Notes: generated by a model not told the origin, from the sequence alone. 64,000 nt of DNA from Ruegeria atlantica (GCF_013032455.1 NZ_WQCF01000006.1:124001-188000); one strand, 5' to 3'; numbered from the stretch's first letter, positions 19,988-29,410 are shown. Program-made: numbers and translations.

Positions 19988-20137
19988 TCGGAACCGAACT
20001 ATACAATGGATCGAAGTTTGAATTTACAGCACATTGCCGACACTTCTTCTTGGTCTACAAGGCACGCCATGCGGACATATTTGAACCCGGTCACAGCATC
20101 GATGTTACATCCAATTTGATTTACGTTCGGAACCGAA
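19988..20137 (+). promoter_or_regulatory. pair of CGG-AA-CCG inverted repeats before the PhnY-like gene
   Basis: TCGGAACCGAA at 19988 and TTCGGAACCGAA at 20126-20137 are two copies of the same inverted repeat (TTCGG-AA-CCGAA), about 140 bp apart, in the 346-bp gap before the aldehyde dehydrogenase gene. They look like a regulator's paired sites. No convincing gene is present between 19873 and 20218. Confidence 0.4.
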
Positions 20138-20218
20138 TGGATGAGTGTCGGGGCAATGCACCTGATCTATGGGACCCTGACGCGTTTATCTCCGTCATCA
20201 TAGCATTGGCTTAGTAGA

Positions 20219-21679
20219 ATGGGCGATATCATGAACACATCCAACACCCGCATTGAAGGCATGCGAATAGGGGGGAAGGTTGTTTTTACCGAGGCCACGA
20301 TCCCTGTGCGCTATGCTTTTACCAACGAGGTTATTGGAACCGTCCCTGCAGGCACCGCCGAACACGTGCGAAAAGCTTTTGACGTCGCCGCTAACTACAG
20401 TGCCAAACTGACACGATACGAACGCAGCCAGATCCTGCGACGCGCTGGTGAACTAATTGGTCAAAAGCGGGAATACCTAGCGAAGTGGCTGACGCTGGAA
20501 CTCGGCATCTGCCACCAGCATTCGATATACGAGACAAAGCGCGCGCAGGATGTCTTTCAGTTCGCCGCCGCCGAGGCGCTGAAAGATGACGGAGAGATTT
20601 TCTCGTGCGATCTGACGCCTAACGGCAAAGAGCGAAAGATTTTCACCAAACGCGAGCCAGTCAAAGCGATTAGTGCGATCACCCCTTTTAATCATCCGCT
20701 AAACATGGTCAGCCACAAGGTCGCTCCGTCGATTGCAACCAACAACTGTATGGTCTGCAAACCAACCGAACTGACCCCACTGACGGCTCTGAGTTTGGCC
20801 GATATTCTCTATGAAGCGGGTCTACCTCCCGAGATGTTCCAGGTTGTCACTGGCTGGCCACAGGACATTGGGGATGAGATGATCACCAATGAAAACATTG
20901 ACATAATCACGTTCACCGGCGGCGTGCCGGTCGGTAAGATGATCGCCGCAAAAGCGGGTTATAAACGTCAGGCATTGGAACTGGGTGGCAACGATCCCCT
21001 GATTGTTCTTAACGACTTGAGCGATGCCGATTTGGAGAAAGCAGCGGCGATTGCCGTAGCTGGGGCCACTGGTAACTCTGGTCAGCGCTGTACCGCAATC
21101 AAACGCATTTTGGTGCAGGACAGTGTGGCCGACAAGTTTGTGCCCTTTGTGTTAGAGAAAGCCAAGGCGATCAAATTCGGCGATCCACAGGACCCCGAGA
21201 CGCAACTGGGCTGTGTGATCAATGCTGAAGCGGCAGCGCTATTCGAAAAACGAGTATTCTTGGCTGAGGAAGAGGGCGCGGAAATCCTCTATCACCCCGG
21301 TCGTCAGGGCGCTCTGCTACCGCCGGTTGTGGTCGACAAAGTACCGTATGACAGTGAGTTGGTGATGGAGGAAACTTTTGGCCCCATCGTACCCATCGTA
21401 CGCGTACCCGATGACGACGCCATGGTCATGGAAATTTCGAACAGTACCGAGTTCGGATTGTCCTCGGGCGTGTGTACCAATGATCTGAACCGCGCGATTG
21501 CCTATATAAACGGTCTGAATGTAGGAACTTGCAACATCTGGGAACAACCCGGCTTTCGGATTGAGATGTCGCCTTTCGGTGGCATCAAAAACAGCGGAAA
21601 TGGCGTTAAGGAAGGCGTCATTGAAGCGATGAAATTCTTCACCAATGTCAAAACATATTCATTGCCCTGGCCGGGATAG
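20219..21679 (+). CDS. aldehyde dehydrogenase, phosphonoacetaldehyde dehydrogenase (PhnY)-like
   Basis: A 486-residue NAD(P)-dependent aldehyde dehydrogenase (or 482 from the second ATG at 20231). Conserved parts are [33 protein letters not shown], the FTGG motif, Glu in ALELGGNDP and catalytic Cys in [12 protein letters not shown]. The sequence style ([43 protein letters not shown]) recalls PhnY, which oxidises phosphonoacetaldehyde to phosphonoacetate. No PhnW or PhnA lies nearby, so the substrate is uncertain. It is a lone transcription unit with operator-like repeats upstream. Confidence 0.75.
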   Translation: MGDIMNTSNTRIEGMRIGGKVVFTEATIPVRYAFTNEVIGTVPAGTAEHVRKAFDVAANYSAKLTRYERSQILRRAGELIGQKREYLAKWLTLELGICHQHSIYETKRAQDVFQFAAAEALKDDGEIFSCDLTPNGKERKIFTKREPVKAISAITPFNHPLNMVSHKVAPSIATNNCMVCKPTELTPLTALSLADILYEAGLPPEMFQVVTGWPQDIGDEMITNENIDIITFTGGVPVGKMIAAKAGYKRQALELGGNDPLIVLNDLSDADLEKAAAIAVAGATGNSGQRCTAIKRILVQDSVADKFVPFVLEKAKAIKFGDPQDPETQLGCVINAEAAALFEKRVFLAEEEGAEILYHPGRQGALLPPVVVDKVPYDSELVMEETFGPIVPIVRVPDDDAMVMEISNSTEFGLSSGVCTNDLNRAIAYINGLNVGTCNIWEQPGFRIEMSPFGGIKNSGNGVKEGVIEAMKFFTNVKTYSLPWPG

Positions 21680-21735
21680 CGGCGCGACTACCCCGGACGA
21701 AATCGATCAGGGTTTTTCATTTTAATATTTGGGCT

Positions 21736-22578
21736 TTACCCTTGCACAACTTCCTGTCGTTGCACGCCCAACCCCGCGATGCCCAGCTCAATCTTGTCCC
21801 CGGTTTTCAAATAGGTTTGCGGTTTCTGTCCCATACCCACACCCGGCGGCGTTCCGGTCGCAATTACATCACCCGGTTGAAGCGACATAAACTGGGACAG
21901 ATGAGAGATCACGGTCGCCACACCAAAATGCATCGTTTCGGTCGACCCGTCCTGATAGCGGTGGCCGTTCACTTCTAGGTACATCGACAGCTTCTGTGGA
22001 TCGGGAACCTCATCCCGCGTTACCAGCCAAGGGCCAATCGGGCCGAACGTGTCGGCAGATTTGCCTTTGACCCACTGGCCCGACCGGTGCATTTGAAAAT
22101 CTCGTTCTGACAGATCATTGACTACGCAGTAACCAGCCACATGGTTCAAAGCCTCGGCCTCGGTCACGTATTTGGTTTGCTTGCCAATGACGACGCCCAG
22201 TTCGACCTCCCAATCGGTCTTGACCGAGCCACGCGGAATTTCAACGGTGTCATTCGGCCCCATGATGGCCGAGGTCGCTTTGAAAAAGACGATGGGTTCA
22301 GCAGGTAGCTCCAACCCACTTTCGGCAGCATGATCAGCGTAGTTCAAGCCGATGCAAACGAACTTTCCAACATGGCCGACACATGCCCCAAGGCGCGGTT
22401 CACCTTGGACAACCGGCAGCGAGGAAAGGTCGAGGCCGCGCAACTTTTCCAACCCTTCGTCGCTGAGTACTGCGCCCGAGATATCGTCGACGACTCCCGA
22501 TAGATCGCGGATGTTGCCATCATCATCCAATACACCGGGCTTTTCCGCACCGACCGGTCCATATCGCAACAGCTTCAT
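21736..22578 (-). CDS. fumarylacetoacetate hydrolase family protein
   Basis: A 280-residue FAH-fold enzyme. Typical blocks are CIGLNYADHAAESG, EPIVFFKATSAIMGPND, the metal-binding DWEVELGVVIG and ATGTPPGVGMG. The group includes 2,4-diketo-3-deoxy-L-fuconate hydrolase and acylpyruvate hydrolases, which split 2,4-diketo acids. It follows the ketoglutarate-semialdehyde-type dehydrogenase gene on the same strand, 88 bp apart, which fits a sugar-acid degradation route. Precise substrate not determinable. Confidence 0.9.
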   Translation of the reverse strand: MKLLRYGPVGAEKPGVLDDDGNIRDLSGVVDDISGAVLSDEGLEKLRGLDLSSLPVVQGEPRLGACVGHVGKFVCIGLNYADHAAESGLELPAEPIVFFKATSAIMGPNDTVEIPRGSVKTDWEVELGVVIGKQTKYVTEAEALNHVAGYCVVNDLSERDFQMHRSGQWVKGKSADTFGPIGPWLVTRDEVPDPQKLSMYLEVNGHRYQDGSTETMHFGVATVISHLSQFMSLQPGDVIATGTPPGVGMGQKPQTYLKTGDKIELGIAGLGVQRQEVVQG

Positions 22579-22666
22579 GTCCTGTTCCTTTGCAACTCGG
22601 ATGGCACCGATTGGATCAATTCAATCTTGTCAACCAGTCAGCGCAAGGGACGAACCCCTTTGTTTC

Positions 22667-24169
22667 TTACATTTGTTCCGGCAGCAGATAAGCGGGCAGG
22701 TCTTGGTAGCAGACCGGGCGCAAGAACCGTCGGATCGATAGGGTCCCTACCGACGTTGCACCGAAGTTGGTTGAAGCCGGGTAGGGGCCGCCATGGACCA
22801 TGCTGTCACAGACCTCAACTCCGGTCGGGAAGCCGTTGGCCAACAGCCGACCAGCCTTGCGTTCCAAAACAGGCACCAGTTTGCGCGCGATTTCAGCGTC
22901 GCCTGCGTCCATATGCAATGTGCATGTCAGTTGCCCTTCGATTGTACGGGCAATGTCGATCATCTGATTGGTGTCGCGTGCACGCACGAGGATCCCCGTA
23001 GGACCGAATACCTCATGATGCAGGCTGCCGTCACTTAACCAATCATCACCTGAGACAACAAACAGGTTTGGGGCCGCGTGGCGTGGCGCACTTTCGTTCT
23101 GCACGACTTGCTGAACTCCTGTTCCAGCAGCAAATTGTGCAACCCCGTCACGATATGCGTCCGAGATGCCGCATGTCAGCATTGTTTGCGCGGGAGTTGC
23201 AGCCAAAGCGGCCTGCGTTGCCGCCTGCAGCGCATCGGCGTTTTCACCGTCCACCACAATTGCGATGCCAGGGTTAGTGCAGAACTGACCGGCACCCATG
23301 GTCAAAGAGCCCGCCCAACCGCTTCCGATCTCCGCGCCTCGGACGGCTGCAGCTTCTGGCAAGACAAACATCGGATTGACCGAGCCCAGTTCTCCAAAGA
23401 ATGGAATGGGGTCCGGGCGCTGAGCGCACAGATCGAACAGCGCCCGACCGGCGCGCAACGATCCAGTAAAGCCCACAGCACGGATCAATGGGTGTTGGGC
23501 AAGGGCGGTTCCAACATCTATTCCGTCGCTTTGAATCAAGGAAAACGTACCTGCCGGACTGTCAGTTGCTTTGATCGCGGCGTCTATGGCCTGTGCAACA
23601 ATCTCACCTGTGCCGGGATGGGCGGGGTGGCCTTTGACAACCACGGGGCAGCCCGCCGCCAAAGCCGCGGCCGTGTCCCCACCCGCAACCGAGAACGCCA
23701 GCGGGAAGTTGGACGCTCCGAACACTGCGACCGGCCCCAAGGGACGTTGGATCATCCGCAAATCTGAGCGCGGCAGAGGCGCCCGTTCCGGCAGTGCAGG
23801 ATCGTGTCGCAGGTCCAGGTAATCTCCAGCCTCGATATGATCCGCGAACAGGCGCAGTTGACCTACGGTACGACCGCGTTCCCCCTGCAGACGCGCTTCG
23901 GGCAAACCGGTTTCCTGACAGCCGATTTCCGTTATCGCATCGCCACGGGCATCAATCTCATCCGCAATCTTGCGCAGCAAAGCCGCGCGTTCAGAACGGG
24001 TGGACCAGCCAAATGTTGCAAAGGCCTCTTCAGCGGCGTGAACGGCACGATCAACGTGAGCAGGCGTACCGACTGAAAAGTCGTGACTGGGCCCATGTGC
24101 TGGGTCCGAGGGGAACGTCACCTCCGTTCCAATCCATTCTCCGGCAATAAGGTGCTTTCCAGTCAACAT
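22667..24169 (-). CDS. aldehyde dehydrogenase, alpha-ketoglutaric semialdehyde dehydrogenase type
   Basis: A 500-residue enzyme starting MLTGKHLIAGEWIG. Its features separate it from general ALDHs and match the KGSADH/2,5-dioxovalerate dehydrogenase group: FGASNFPLAFSVAGGDTAAA, the FTGSLRAGRALFDL loop, Glu in FFGELGSVNP and catalytic Cys in GAGQFCTNPG. This group oxidises 2,5-dioxopentanoate to 2-oxoglutarate at the end of pentose, uronate or hydroxyproline catabolism. Probably first gene of a two-gene unit with the FAH protein. Confidence 0.88.
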   Translation of the reverse strand: MLTGKHLIAGEWIGTEVTFPSDPAHGPSHDFSVGTPAHVDRAVHAAEEAFATFGWSTRSERAALLRKIADEIDARGDAITEIGCQETGLPEARLQGERGRTVGQLRLFADHIEAGDYLDLRHDPALPERAPLPRSDLRMIQRPLGPVAVFGASNFPLAFSVAGGDTAAALAAGCPVVVKGHPAHPGTGEIVAQAIDAAIKATDSPAGTFSLIQSDGIDVGTALAQHPLIRAVGFTGSLRAGRALFDLCAQRPDPIPFFGELGSVNPMFVLPEAAAVRGAEIGSGWAGSLTMGAGQFCTNPGIAIVVDGENADALQAATQAALAATPAQTMLTCGISDAYRDGVAQFAAGTGVQQVVQNESAPRHAAPNLFVVSGDDWLSDGSLHHEVFGPTGILVRARDTNQMIDIARTIEGQLTCTLHMDAGDAEIARKLVPVLERKAGRLLANGFPTGVEVCDSMVHGGPYPASTNFGATSVGTLSIRRFLRPVCYQDLPAYLLPEQM

Positions 24170-24438
24170 GTTAAAATCTTTCTTATTTTCAGGCCGCGTT
24201 TGGCGATGTTTCGCATCAGGTGAAGGGCATCAAAGATCCAGTCACGAATATCACCATGCTGGGTCGGGGTGAACAGGTCTCAGCGGAAAATATAGCCAAT
24301 CCTTGCTTCAAAAACTCGGCTTATTGGTGTGGATTACAAAACCAGATTGGGCGCCGTTTCACACGGTTGTCTTATGCCGGGTCAAGAACGCATTTTCTCA
24401 TTTCATAAGTTTCGCATATATGTGTTAGGCTTCAAGCA

Positions 24439-25119
24439 ATGCATTTGTCACATTCTTTAAAGGTAGTTGATCCATTGCCAGAAAAACCCAACAGCGTATT
24501 TAAGCTGCGTCCACTGGAAAAGGCCGATTTAGAGGTAATTACGCCTTGGTTTCAGGACATCGAAGATCTCGCCCGGTTTGATCGCACGTCGCGCACGCCC
24601 TGGAATCTTTCGCAAACTGAAGAAGTGTGGAGCGATGCCTTCAACACTTCAAGCGGTAATGGAAAGTGCTGGTTTGTCGTCGAATCCGACAAGGGAAAGA
24701 TTTTGGGATTGATTGGCCTCGACGCCATCTCGCCGATTAACCGGGACGCAGTTGTCGCTATGTTTGTTGACAAGTCTGCCAGGCGGCTTGGCATTGCGAT
24801 CCGTGCTGTTGCTCTGGTTGTCGATTTTGCGTTTCGTCAACTGGGCGTGAACCGGGTGACCTCATACTATCGGAATGATAACCATATCAGTCGTGACCTT
24901 GTGGCCAGATTGGGGTGCCAGGTCGAAGGAACCATGCGGCAAGCCTGGTTTGCTGACGGGAAGTTTCACGACATGATCGTGGTTGGTCTTCTTCAAAAGG
25001 ACTGGATGGAAAGACGCGCGGTCTTGGCAAAAGAACTCTGCCCCGAAACGATTGTATCTTTCGGATCAGAGGGTTCCACGAACTGGTCATGGCCGCCTCA
25101 GCTTGATAAGGGTGGCTAA
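24439..25119 (+). CDS. GNAT family N-acetyltransferase (RimJ/RimL-like)
   Basis: A 226-residue protein with a single GNAT domain at about residues 20-190: FKLRPLEKADLEVI at the start, the acetyl-CoA region around KSARRLGIAIRAVALVVDFAF, and RVTSYYRNDNHISRDLVARLGCQVEGTMRQAW, the RimJ/RimL-type motif B. The pyrophosphate loop (RRLGIA) is a little unusual. The C-terminal 35 residues have no recognisable domain. Substrate unknown; it stands alone between the ALDH and cyclase genes. Confidence 0.82.
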   Translation: MHLSHSLKVVDPLPEKPNSVFKLRPLEKADLEVITPWFQDIEDLARFDRTSRTPWNLSQTEEVWSDAFNTSSGNGKCWFVVESDKGKILGLIGLDAISPINRDAVVAMFVDKSARRLGIAIRAVALVVDFAFRQLGVNRVTSYYRNDNHISRDLVARLGCQVEGTMRQAWFADGKFHDMIVVGLLQKDWMERRAVLAKELCPETIVSFGSEGSTNWSWPPQLDKGG

Positions 25120-25205
25120 CGGGGTGTTTATTTGCTCTCAGACTGAAAATGTACTTTTTGATATAAAGTGACCATTGGGTTCCAATCCGGGCCCTGAGGC
25201 GAGTA

Positions 25206-26981
25206 ATGAATGTGAATACCACGAGTCCAAACCCTTCCATTACGCAAAAACTGGGTGCAGTCCTGTTTGCCGACGTGGTCGGGTATTCCCGCTTGATGAG
25301 CGAGAATGAGATGGACACGTATAACGCACTGAAATCACTGCTTTATCAACTTGAGGAAACCTGTGCACGCTTTCAAGGGCGGGTGGTCGAAGTGCGCGGT
25401 GATGGCATCTTGGCCCTGTTTGAAACCGCGACAAGCGCGGTGGAGTTCGGGGTGGAGTTGCACCGTATCGCCAGTCAACACAATCAGGAGCGCGCTGATG
25501 ACCAGCGAATCAAATTCCGCGCTGGCGTTCATCTGGGCGAGATTCTCATCGATGATCGCGGCATTCATGGTGACAACGTCAACATAGCAGCCCGGCTTCA
25601 GGAAATTGCTGAACCCGAAAGGGTTTACGTGAGCTCTGCAGTTTATGATCAGGTCTGCAACCGATTGCGTTATGGGTATGAATTTCTCGGCCCCAAACAC
25701 CTAAAGAATATCCTTTCGCCTGTCTCAACCTATTGCGTCCGTAGCGAAGTCGCGGGCGCAACGATGGCCGGCACAATGCGGCCCGAGATTTTCGGGGATG
25801 TTTTGGAACGCCCTGACTCACCTTCGGTCGCAGTCCTACCTTTTAGCAGTCAGGGCGGAGATGAATCAGACAGTTGGATCGCCGAAGGGCTGACCGACGA
25901 CATCATTATGAACCTGTCCAAGTTTCGCAATTTGTTTGTCATTGCGCGAAACTCATCCTTCTTTTTCAAAACTCAGTCGATGCCACCGAAGGAGGCCGCG
26001 CAAAAGCTGAACGTTCGCTACGTTGCAAGGGGTAGTGTGCGACGGTCTGCCAGCCGCATCCGGATAACGGCGGAATTGATTGATGCCACCACCGAGCGCA
26101 CCATCTGGGGTGAAAGGTTCGACCGCAAGATCGACGATATTTTTGATATCCTGGACGAAGTGACAGAATGCATCGTTGCCGCCACCGCGGTTATGATCGA
26201 GTCACACGAAAAGCAGCGGATGATTCAGGCAGTTCCGTCTGATCTCGAGGCATATGGGTCGGTTCTTCAGGGCCAATATCATATCTTCAAATACACCCGG
26301 AACGACAACAGGAAAGCGCAAAGGTTCTACCAATCGGCACTTGATCGAGACGAAGGATATGCGCGTGCTGCGGCCGCCCTGTCCCGGACGCTGAACATCG
26401 ACTGGCGATACTCTTGGGTAGACGATACTGCAGGCGCGCTTGACCAAGCCCTGACCTTTGCGCAACGATCAATCGAACTGGACCCAACGGATGCACGTGG
26501 TTTTGGCGAATTGGGTTATGTGCATCTGTATCGCAAGGAACATGACGCCGCTCTGCAATCCTATCAGCGCGCATTGGCCCTGAACCCAAATGACGCGGAT
26601 ATGCATTCGGATTTTGCTGACGCGCTGGCGCATTGTGGTGATAATGAAACGGCAATCACTCATATCCAACAGGCGATGCGGTTAAATCCATACTTCCCGG
26701 ACCAATATCTGTGGCATCTTGGTGGGGCGTATTACAACCTCAGGCGCTATCAAGACGCCATTGACGCCGTCAACAAGATGAACAATCCCACCGAAGGGCA
26801 ACGCCTGTTGGCGGCCAGCTATGCGCAGCTTGGCCAAACCGATCTTGCTCGTCAGATCGCGGATAAACATCGCGCCGCGCACCCGAATTTCTCATTGGCT
26901 CGTTGGGGAACCGTGCAGCCGGATAAGCTGGAAGACGACACGCAACATTTTGTTGAGGGCCTTAAAAAGGCTGGGTTTTGA
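25206..26981 (+). CDS. class III adenylate/guanylate cyclase with FlgO-like and TPR domains
   Basis: A 591-residue multidomain protein. Residues 15-180 form a class III cyclase domain with metal Asp23 (LFADVVGYSRL) and Asp66 (EVRGDGILALF) and the transition-state Asn/Arg pair in VNIAARLQ. A TolB/FlgO-like domain follows (SVAVLPFSSQGG ... RYVARGSVRRSASRIRITAELID), then several TPRs to the C-terminus (ARGFGELGYVHLYRKEHDAALQSYQRALALNP). There is no signal peptide or membrane span. The architecture is common in rhizobia and roseobacters; the signal sensed is unknown. Confidence 0.93.
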   Translation: MNVNTTSPNPSITQKLGAVLFADVVGYSRLMSENEMDTYNALKSLLYQLEETCARFQGRVVEVRGDGILALFETATSAVEFGVELHRIASQHNQERADDQRIKFRAGVHLGEILIDDRGIHGDNVNIAARLQEIAEPERVYVSSAVYDQVCNRLRYGYEFLGPKHLKNILSPVSTYCVRSEVAGATMAGTMRPEIFGDVLERPDSPSVAVLPFSSQGGDESDSWIAEGLTDDIIMNLSKFRNLFVIARNSSFFFKTQSMPPKEAAQKLNVRYVARGSVRRSASRIRITAELIDATTERTIWGERFDRKIDDIFDILDEVTECIVAATAVMIESHEKQRMIQAVPSDLEAYGSVLQGQYHIFKYTRNDNRKAQRFYQSALDRDEGYARAAAALSRTLNIDWRYSWVDDTAGALDQALTFAQRSIELDPTDARGFGELGYVHLYRKEHDAALQSYQRALALNPNDADMHSDFADALAHCGDNETAITHIQQAMRLNPYFPDQYLWHLGGAYYNLRRYQDAIDAVNKMNNPTEGQRLLAASYAQLGQTDLARQIADKHRAAHPNFSLARWGTVQPDKLEDDTQHFVEGLKKAGF

Positions 26982-26987
26982 ATGATG

Positions 26988-27013
26988 AAAGGCCCTGCAT
27001 AGCAAGGGCCTTT
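26988..27013 (+). terminator. hairpin after the cyclase gene
   Basis: AAAGGCCCT at 26988-26996 pairs with AGGGCCTTT at 27005-27013 around an 8-nt loop, 6 bp after the stop. The symmetric A/T ends would let it work for both converging transcripts, although the U-tract is short. Confidence 0.65.
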
Positions 27014-27055
27014 CGCGAAGGTATCCCGATTGATGCTTTATGACGCTTCCGCGCG

Positions 27056-27916
27056 TCAGTCTTCCGAACCTCGCGCTCGCGCGCCACTCACGCGGGCACC
27101 GCTCACGCGCGCGCCACTCACACGGGCACCGCTCACGCGAGCGCCACTAACACGGGCACCGCTCACGCGGGCACCGCTGATTGCCGGACTGTCGTAGCCG
27201 AAATAGATATCCAACAGAACCTGTTCGAACTGACCGGTCATTACATCCATGCGAATGGTGAAATCAGCCTTATCATAATTCCAAACCATCACATCGGCAG
27301 AAACCTGATAATCAGCCGCCGCAACGCCGCTTACCGAGGGGTCCAGAGGCGAACGAGCGTCAGCACCACCATTGCCGCTTGGAGCCGCTGCTTTTTCGCC
27401 TTCGCCATGTACCAAGAACACCGTCGGCTCAGGCAGCTCATAATACGTACCTTCATAGGCAAAGCCGTAAATACGGGCCAGGCGGGCATCGCCGCCAAAT
27501 TGATCACCGATGAAATTGTTTGCGCCTTTGCCTCTTTGACGCTTTTCCACAAACAACTGGTTAGTCGTCGAGTCTTGCTTTTGGACCCAGAATGTACGCT
27601 TAAATTCCCGGCCGCGTTTTACATATACACTGGCCTCGTAATCGACCGTCTTTCTATCGACTAGATTGAAGGTGTCATCGGCCTGTTTCTCGGCCTTATA
27701 GATACCGGATACAATGTTGTCCGTGTCACCTTTCTGTATCAGAACCCGGTCGCCATCACGCAGTTTGACCCCATCAATACGGGTAATGCCGGACGGCAGG
27801 CTGTCTGCCTCACCAATCTCGTCCGCCAATCGCACTTTAATTTGTTTGATTTGAAGGTCTTTGACCTCACGCCCATATAACAGCACTTCGGAAAAACTGA
27901 GCAAGGACTCAGACAT
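27056..27916 (-). CDS. protein with tail-fibre-like domain and C-terminal ARVSG repeats (YcaO-TfuA locus)
   Basis: A 286-residue protein with no signal peptide, preceded by a GGGAGA site. Residues about 35-125 match the phage tail-fibre motif (ITRIDGVKLRDGDRVLIQKG, then IVSGIYKAE). The middle has an Ala/Gly/Pro-rich linker (AAAPSGNGGADARS), then a beta-rich section (YQVSADVMVWNYDKADFTIRMD). The last 40 residues are tandem pentapeptides: ISG, six VSG units each joined by AR, then ARARGSED. This could be (a) a multi-core substrate of the neighbouring YcaO-TfuA enzymes, with Ser or backbone amides modified, or (b) a short pentapeptide-repeat helix of the A-x-V/L-S-G type. Function not established. 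Confidence 0.75.
   Translation of the reverse strand: MSESLLSFSEVLLYGREVKDLQIKQIKVRLADEIGEADSLPSGITRIDGVKLRDGDRVLIQKGDTDNIVSGIYKAEKQADDTFNLVDRKTVDYEASVYVKRGREFKRTFWVQKQDSTTNQLFVEKRQRGKGANNFIGDQFGGDARLARIYGFAYEGTYYELPEPTVFLVHGEGEKAAAPSGNGGADARSPLDPSVSGVAAADYQVSADVMVWNYDKADFTIRMDVMTGQFEQVLLDIYFGYDSPAISGARVSGARVSGARVSGARVSGARVSGARVSGARARGSED
27074..27184 (-). repeat. tandem 15-bp repeats with 30-bp higher-order period
   Basis: The ARVSG tract is built from 15-bp units that alternate between two codon versions (plus-strand GCCACTCAC and ACCGCTCAC), so the true period is 30 bp over about three copies. This points to recent duplication of a two-unit block and probably to length variation between strains. 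Confidence 0.85.
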
Positions 27917-28067
27917 ATCGTTTTCTCCCAGCTACGGGATCGACAGAGTCAGGACCCTAATCTCCCCCTTAAAACAAACCCGATCAAAAAATTCCGGGTA
28001 AATGAATTCCAATAATCACCCCCACCTTGCATGCCATAAAACTGCTTCAAAATAAAGGATTTTAGTG

Positions 28068-29363
28068 TCAATCCGGCACCTGCGTACGAACCGAGTTCGA
28101 GTGGCTGTCTTCTTCCGGATCGGGCAGGCGAGGCCCCGCAGTTATCAGGCCGATATCGCGCATTCTGAAATTGCCCTCGATAATGCGGCGGAATGCGCCG
28201 CCAGTAATTTCCTGATCAACCGCCAGCAAAGCCTTTTCCACCCCGAAATAACTAAGCAAATCCGCATCCAGCCGCTCCCAGGTGTCCGCCAGGTAGGTGC
28301 CCAGATAGTCGCGCGCCTCAAGCAGAGCGATGCGGAACCCTTCGGGGTTTTCGGCATAGCGCTTGTCGAAAATGCCCTGCATCACCTCGCTGTAATTCGG
28401 TGAGCCCTCCAATTTGTCCGACAAGTCTTCGTCTTCGGGCGAGATCAGGTCGTGGACCAAAAGGCGCTCGTGATAGATATCGACAAAAATATCGAACATC
28501 GCTCCGGTCAGGGGTTCCGATAACGCGTGTTCGCTTGACCATCCGGCGGCAAATTCCGAAAGCGACCGGTCGTTTGCTGCCATTCGGATCTGCGCGTTGT
28601 TCGACAGTTCGGCAAATCGGCTGAGGCGGTTGAACGTATAGAGGTTTCCCCGCGTGTTCTCGAGCAGTTTGTCTATGACAGACCCAAAGTGCAGTGAAGC
28701 CAACAGGGCGACCAAATCAGCTGCGGATTCGTGAAACCCATAATATTCACCCCCGGCGTCCCCATCCGAGGGCAACCCGATCACGCTGTATATGATAGCG
28801 TGGCCGATCTCATGCGCGACCACATCGAAATTCAGGCTATAGGGGCGGTATTCATCCCCGTGCTCGTGGGTTCCGCCGGTTTCCAAAAAACCCCAGCCAA
28901 TGTGAGCGTTATCTAGACTGGGTAACAGTGACAGTTCCAGCCGTTCGAAATCTCGGCCGAAATGCCACGGGATCGGACGATCGAAATACCCCTGCCACAC
29001 ATCCATGGTGAAATGGGCCGACCCGAACAAATGGGCGGCCTCAAAGGCGGGATCGGACGGGTCGATATGGATGAAGTTGCCAAATTCATCGGGCATGGCG
29101 GGTGGCTGGATGTATCCATCCCACGGCGGCAGATACATGCCCGGCCCATTCGGACCTGGTACGATCGCACCATATGGAGTTGTTTTCCCCACCGGGTTGA
29201 CGGTGTACATGCGCGGCCCTGACGGCCCCGGACCGATGCTGCCTTGTGGTGCCGAAACCTCGACCAGTTCCAGTTCGGCATTCGGCTCCAGAAATGGAGA
29301 TTGTGGGAAAAGCAGAAACCGCGTCCCGGGCTCTTCCTCTTCGATCTGTTCGGGGTAGTTCAC
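28068..29363 (-). CDS. gluzincin-type zinc metallopeptidase (M4-like) in the YcaO-TfuA locus
   Basis: A 431-residue protein with a GTG start behind a strong GGGAGGA site. The active site is HEIGH (184-188: His184, Glu185, His188) and, 24 residues on, HESAAD with Glu212 as third zinc ligand, the thermolysin/M4 spacing. No signal peptide or usual M4 propeptide is visible; the N-terminus is acidic and then carries two copies of a PGPxGPxMY motif (residues 42-77). Its position after tfuA and before the repeat protein suggests it may process a modified substrate. A role as leader protease is an inference. Confidence 0.8.
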   Translation of the reverse strand: MNYPEQIEEEEPGTRFLLFPQSPFLEPNAELELVEVSAPQGSIGPGPSGPRMYTVNPVGKTTPYGAIVPGPNGPGMYLPPWDGYIQPPAMPDEFGNFIHIDPSDPAFEAAHLFGSAHFTMDVWQGYFDRPIPWHFGRDFERLELSLLPSLDNAHIGWGFLETGGTHEHGDEYRPYSLNFDVVAHEIGHAIIYSVIGLPSDGDAGGEYYGFHESAADLVALLASLHFGSVIDKLLENTRGNLYTFNRLSRFAELSNNAQIRMAANDRSLSEFAAGWSSEHALSEPLTGAMFDIFVDIYHERLLVHDLISPEDEDLSDKLEGSPNYSEVMQGIFDKRYAENPEGFRIALLEARDYLGTYLADTWERLDADLLSYFGVEKALLAVDQEITGGAFRRIIEGNFRMRDIGLITAGPRLPDPEEDSHSNSVRTQVPD

Positions 29364-29410
29364 TTAACGTCCTCCCGTGTCGTGCCCGGACAAATCCAGC
29401 GGCCTTTCTT

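Noticed and set aside
19975..20214. Open frame of 79 codons upstream of the PhnY-like gene
   Set aside because: Composition is not protein-like, there is no ribosome site, and it spans the operator-like repeats.
27074..27184. CRISPR-like short tandem repeats
   Set aside because: Units are contiguous, in frame and encode ARVSG; there are no spacers and no cas genes.
27056..29363. Prophage remnant, suggested by the tail-fibre-like domain
   Set aside because: No other phage structural, lysis or integrase gene is present; the locus is a compact YcaO-TfuA unit.
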